Origin: Acidobacteriota bacterium
Lineage (GTDB): Bacteria; Acidobacteriota; Blastocatellia; Pyrinomonadales; Pyrinomonadaceae
Assembly (NCBI GenBank): GCA_003223025.1
Contig: QHXR01000013.1
Coordinates: forward strand, 30,366 to 94,365
Direction of reading: 5' to 3'
Length of the DNA: 64,000 nt
Positions 61,193-64,000 of the stretch are shown piece after piece. The notes beneath the pieces are model-generated. The model had not been told where the DNA came from. It ran no database searches and was given only the letters and a program-made list of their open reading frames with translations. Position numbers and translations under genes: made by a program. Numbering within the stretch: position 1 is the first letter of the stretch; each line of letters opens with the position of its first letter.

Positions 61193-62110
61193 CTAACTCG
61201 CCTTCTTCGCCTTCCACTTCCTCAACGATTCTTCGAGCTCCGCGATTCCTCCCGCGTTGGGCGGCGTCATTGCTTTTGCCATTTCCAGAGCTTTTCCGCC
61301 GAGGACAACTGCCTCGTCGAATCTGCCCATCTCCGCCATGAGTTTTGCTTTGATGTTCAGATTGCCAACGTTCTCCTTCGCCTGGATGGACGAATCGATC
61401 CAGCCCATAGCTTCGTCATAATTTGCCTTCAGCTTAAATGTGCGGACATAGTTCGCTCCGGCGTTGAGAGGGCGGAAGTCGTCGGGCTTTCGATTCGTGA
61501 TCGCCTCTCGGATCTGAGCGAGCACTCGTCCGTGGATGTCACCGGTATCGACCGTGAACGGAACCGAGATCTTCTCCCAACGCAGATTCACACGCGTGCT
61601 GTTCTCCGTCACATCCTCGAACTCGTACACGAGCGTTTCCTGCATCGGCGCTTTTACGGGTTTCACGGTCACGCGGAGAGCGTCCTTCTTGTCGTCGTAA
61701 CTATAGCTGCCCCACTTGTCGTTATCCTTGCTGAATATCAGGATCCAGTCGGTCTTGTTCGGGATGATATGAAAACCATATTTGCCGGCCGGAAGCGCCT
61801 TGCCGTCGACATTTACATCGCGACTGAATTCGATCGTCGTGTTCTCATTCGCTCCGGCGCGCCAGACTTGATTGTTCGGCACGAGACACGTGTAGAGATT
61901 GTTGGCGATAGGAATGAAGTCCTTCGTTTCACAACCCCAGATCTGTCGGGCTTTCGTGTTCGGCCGATGATAAACGATCGAGACTTTTCCATCGCCGACA
62001 GTCTGCGCGATCTCCTGACGCTGGCTCTCGCGGGGAATCGAAAGCTGGGCAAGACCGGTGAATGCAAAAGTAAAAACGAAAACTGAAACGAGTAAAATAT
62101 TGCGAATCAT
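61193..62110 (-). CDS. Exported DUF2911 protein
   Basis: 305 residues with a signal peptide (MIRNILLVSVFVFTFAFTGL). DUF2911 pattern: KVSIVYHRPNTKARQIWG, VPNNQVWRAGANENTTIEFS, LPAGKYGFHIIPNKTDWILI and FSKDNDKWGSYSYD. A C-terminal TPR-like helical part follows (AMGWIDSSIQAKENVGNLNI; ELEESLRKWKAKK). Function not established. It overlaps the upstream SRPBCC gene by 4 bp (62107-62110). Confidence 0.9.
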   Translation of the reverse strand: MIRNILLVSVFVFTFAFTGLAQLSIPRESQRQEIAQTVGDGKVSIVYHRPNTKARQIWGCETKDFIPIANNLYTCLVPNNQVWRAGANENTTIEFSRDVNVDGKALPAGKYGFHIIPNKTDWILIFSKDNDKWGSYSYDDKKDALRVTVKPVKAPMQETLVYEFEDVTENSTRVNLRWEKISVPFTVDTGDIHGRVLAQIREAITNRKPDDFRPLNAGANYVRTFKLKANYDEAMGWIDSSIQAKENVGNLNIKAKLMAEMGRFDEAVVLGGKALEMAKAMTPPNAGGIAELEESLRKWKAKKAS

Positions 62111-62592
62111 TTTTCCAACTTCTCCTTAGCTCTTTGTATGAAAACTTTTATCATCTCGGTAACACGCTTGCTCATCTCGCTGCTGATCAGGCTTTCGCCG
62201 GCAAGCCCGGCGAGATAGTGAAGTTCGCGTGCCGACTTTCGCCGCAGCTCGACCATCTGCGAGAAATGGATCAGCGTTACGTTTTTTGCCTTTTCGAGAA
62301 AGTCGACGGAAAATCGCAAAAAGTTCTGCGTCTCGAGTGCGATCGGGAACCACTCGATACGTTCGCGTGAATTCTCGCTTAGCTCGACGGCGAACTTTTG
62401 CATCATCTGGCCGACGACAGGGATCTCCGCCTGGATCTTCCAGTGCGCGACGCCTTTCGCGTCCGTGTGAATACTCGCGATCCCGGGCATCAGGTCGGCA
62501 AAATTCCGGATATCGGAAAAGAACGCCTGAACCTTTTCTATGTTTGTCTCTACTTCGACGTCGTCGCTATACCCCGCTTTTACTGTGAACAT
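62107..62592 (-). CDS. SRPBCC/START-like protein
   Basis: 161 residues with the polyketide-cyclase/START-like fold pattern: VEVETNIEKVQAFFSDIRNF followed by ADLMPGI, VAHWKIQAEIPVVGQMMQKF and a long C-terminal helix (SSEMSKRVTEMIKVFIQRAK). Lipid or hydrophobic ligand binding is typical of the fold, but no ligand can be named. Overlaps the DUF2911 gene by 4 bp and begins 5 bp after the M14-type gene. Confidence 0.85.
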   Translation of the reverse strand: MFTVKAGYSDDVEVETNIEKVQAFFSDIRNFADLMPGIASIHTDAKGVAHWKIQAEIPVVGQMMQKFAVELSENSRERIEWFPIALETQNFLRFSVDFLEKAKNVTLIHFSQMVELRRKSARELHYLAGLAGESLISSEMSKRVTEMIKVFIQRAKEKLEK

Positions 62593-62597
62593 TCTTT

Positions 62598-64000
62598 TTA
62601 AAACACCCCGCTGAATAAAATCGAATTAAAGAACGGCCGCGTAGTCGAACGAAAGATCCCACGGAAGAACGGCTCCTCGGCAAAAAGTATTACGTGTCCC
62701 GAGCCTGTAGGTTCATCGATCAGATAAGCTGTTCCTTTCAACAACCTTTCCGTGTTTCCTTCCCAAACGAAACCCGAAACAGTCAACGGTTTCTTCGGTT
62801 TCGCGTCAAAGACCAACGCGTTCGTGCCTTCCTTAGAATAGCGGAAAAAATATCCGCTTGAAAGCAATACGGGTAACTCATCCCGATCGACGCCGTAAGT
62901 CAAGTACGTTGTCTTGTCGACCGTCGCTCGCAGGATCGCACCCGGAATTCCTTCGGGAACTTTGCCCGCGTTTGCCGACGGCGATGCGATCGGCGGAAGC
63001 ACGGGCGGCTGCCAATCCTGTTTGTCCGTCTTCGGCTCCGGAGTCGCTGCAGGTTCGGCTGATGCCTCGCGACTCGGAGTCCCTCGCGGAGTAGGAGACG
63101 GTTTTGCTTCGACGTCTTTTCGCTTGTCTGATTCTTCTTCCGCCGTCTTTCCTTTGTCCTCGTCGTCATCACTGCCGACAAGTTTTGATGATGTAAGTCC
63201 GACGTCTTTTAGCGCGGCGAAGACGGACGCTCCACGCACCGTGATCAGCGTGCCGCCATTATTGATCCACGTCTTAAGTCCCGCAACACCTCCGGTACCA
63301 AGCGAACTAAAATAACGCCCAGCCGCACCATCGGGCATGACAAGCACGTTGTATTTGCTCAGCACGATCCCGCGCGCGTTCCCGAGCGTCAGCGGAGTAA
63401 AGTCGATTCCGTATCGATCGAACGTCCACCAGATCGATCCATAGGAAGTTTGATCGACCATCTCGTCGGCGATCATCGCGATCTTCGGCGCCTGCAGCGG
63501 CTGAATATTTTCGCTCCCGACGCCGGTGTCGCCGGAATCGTAATAACCGTTGTTGACGGCGACGACCGTCGTACCAGTTTCAGATGCGATTCGATTAACT
63601 GCTTCGTGAACCGTCTCCGCGTTGCGCGAAATTCTGATCACAAAACTTCCGCGTTCGAACGTTCTTCCGCCCGCCGTCATTTGTTTGTTCGCGACGGACA
63701 CACGATGACCCGCCTGCAACAGCCGGATCGCCATCGCTCCGGCGCCGTCCGTGTTGTAAGGAATGATGTACGCGATCGTTGCTCGACCCGAGACGCTGCC
63801 TAACTTCGCCGTCGTGATCGTCTGCTGAGTAACCGGTGTCGTGGAAATCGCGTCCGTGTCTTCGGTCCAAAATGCTTCGACTCCAAACGCGAGCGGCAGA
63901 CTCCACGCGGTGATGTCGTAGAAACGGTAGTCTTCCTTCGATGCCGATTTCCCGCGCATGTCATTTCGCTTAAACTTCGCGATCTCGTCCCGAACGAAAG
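62598..64000 (-). CDS. M14-type zinc carboxypeptidase, C-terminal part (runs off the window)
   Basis: The frame stays open to base 64000 (FVRDEIAKFKRNDMRGKSAS), so the gene's 5' end lies outside. About 467 residues are visible. RFYDITAWSLPLAFGVEAFW is characteristic of large exported M14-like metallocarboxypeptidases; the zinc-binding catalytic domain should be upstream. The visible part includes a glutamine-amidotransferase-like domain (about 145-255 from the ATG at 63959) and a low-complexity charged/Pro-rich insert (DDDEDKGKTAEEESDKRKDV; KPSPTPRGTPS). First visible gene of a unit with SRPBCC and DUF2911. Confidence 0.8.
   Translation of the reverse strand, partial: FVRDEIAKFKRNDMRGKSASKEDYRFYDITAWSLPLAFGVEAFWTEDTDAISTTPVTQQTITTAKLGSVSGRATIAYIIPYNTDGAGAMAIRLLQAGHRVSVANKQMTAGGRTFERGSFVIRISRNAETVHEAVNRIASETGTTVVAVNNGYYDSGDTGVGSENIQPLQAPKIAMIADEMVDQTSYGSIWWTFDRYGIDFTPLTLGNARGIVLSKYNVLVMPDGAAGRYFSSLGTGGVAGLKTWINNGGTLITVRGASVFAALKDVGLTSSKLVGSDDDEDKGKTAEEESDKRKDVEAKPSPTPRGTPSREASAEPAATPEPKTDKQDWQPPVLPPIASPSANAGKVPEGIPGAILRATVDKTTYLTYGVDRDELPVLLSSGYFFRYSKEGTNALVFDAKPKKPLTVSGFVWEGNTERLLKGTAYLIDEPTGSGHVILFAEEPFFRGIFRSTTRPFFNSILFSGVF

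Noticed and set aside
1..64000. CRISPR array
   Set aside because: No series of direct repeats with unique spacers; all repeats are tandem or inverted.
1..64000. Insertion sequence or prophage
   Set aside because: No transposase, integrase or phage structural gene is recognisable; repeats are non-coding.

Overview
The window is a chromosomal segment of about 52-54% GC (estimated by eye) from a Gram-negative bacterium with an outer membrane: lpxD, waaF and gmhB are present, with many exported enzymes. The protein repertoire (large M14/S9/DUF2911 exported proteins, amidohydrolase clusters, DUF1111 di-haem protein, wHTH-TPR regulators, a PilS/PilR and pilin block) and the abundance of palindromic intergenic repeats suggest Acidobacteriota, probably class Blastocatellia. 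This placement is an inference from protein character; no rRNA is present to confirm it.

Layout. 0-4 kb: dnaG and rpoD, both on the minus strand. 4-9.7 kb: a minus-strand block with a DCC thiol-disulfide oxidoreductase, a DUF427 protein, mutS2 (carrying in-frame palindromic repeat insertions) and three paralogous secreted proteins, one frameshifted. 9.8-14.5 kb: a plus-strand set of three exported amidohydrolase-fold proteins, only the middle one with an intact HxH metal site. 14.7-16.4 kb: a di-haem oxidoreductase. 16.4-19 kb: lpxD, a cation antiporter and msrB. 19-23 kb: a Uma2 protein, priA and a membrane-anchored protein. 23-27.5 kb: an ABC-2 exporter operon containing a TPR protein and a large membrane protein. 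27.6-34.3 kb: a type IV pilus block (O-antigen-ligase/PglL-like protein, two pilins with -24/-12 sigma-54-like promoters, PilR- and PilS-like regulators). 34.4-39 kb: a cupin, a CHASE3 histidine kinase, gmhB, waaF and a sugar epimerase. 39-44.4 kb: PBP1A and prolyl oligopeptidase.

44.5-58.7 kb looks like accessory DNA. It holds higBA, a small conserved protein, a GGDEF-EAL protein, a striking 89-residue secreted protein built from five GIIIAG repeats, a tandem pair of wHTH-TPR regulators (one a pseudogene), an antitoxin plus a ParE/RelE-like toxin with only a CTG start, a cysteine desulfurase, a nucleotidyltransferase pair, a pappalysin-like protease, a radical SAM protein and hicBA. The window ends with an MGDG-synthase-like glycosyltransferase, an SDR, a DUF2911 protein, an SRPBCC protein and the 3' part of an M14-type peptidase gene.

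The most unusual overall feature is repeat load. More than a dozen different long inverted repeats occupy intergenic gaps. Some are inside coding sequence: two 61-62 bp copies in mutS2, and one arm of another repeat encodes a signal-peptide core. A separate class with a 7-bp period occurs at four loci. No tRNA, rRNA, CRISPR array or insertion sequence was recognised.
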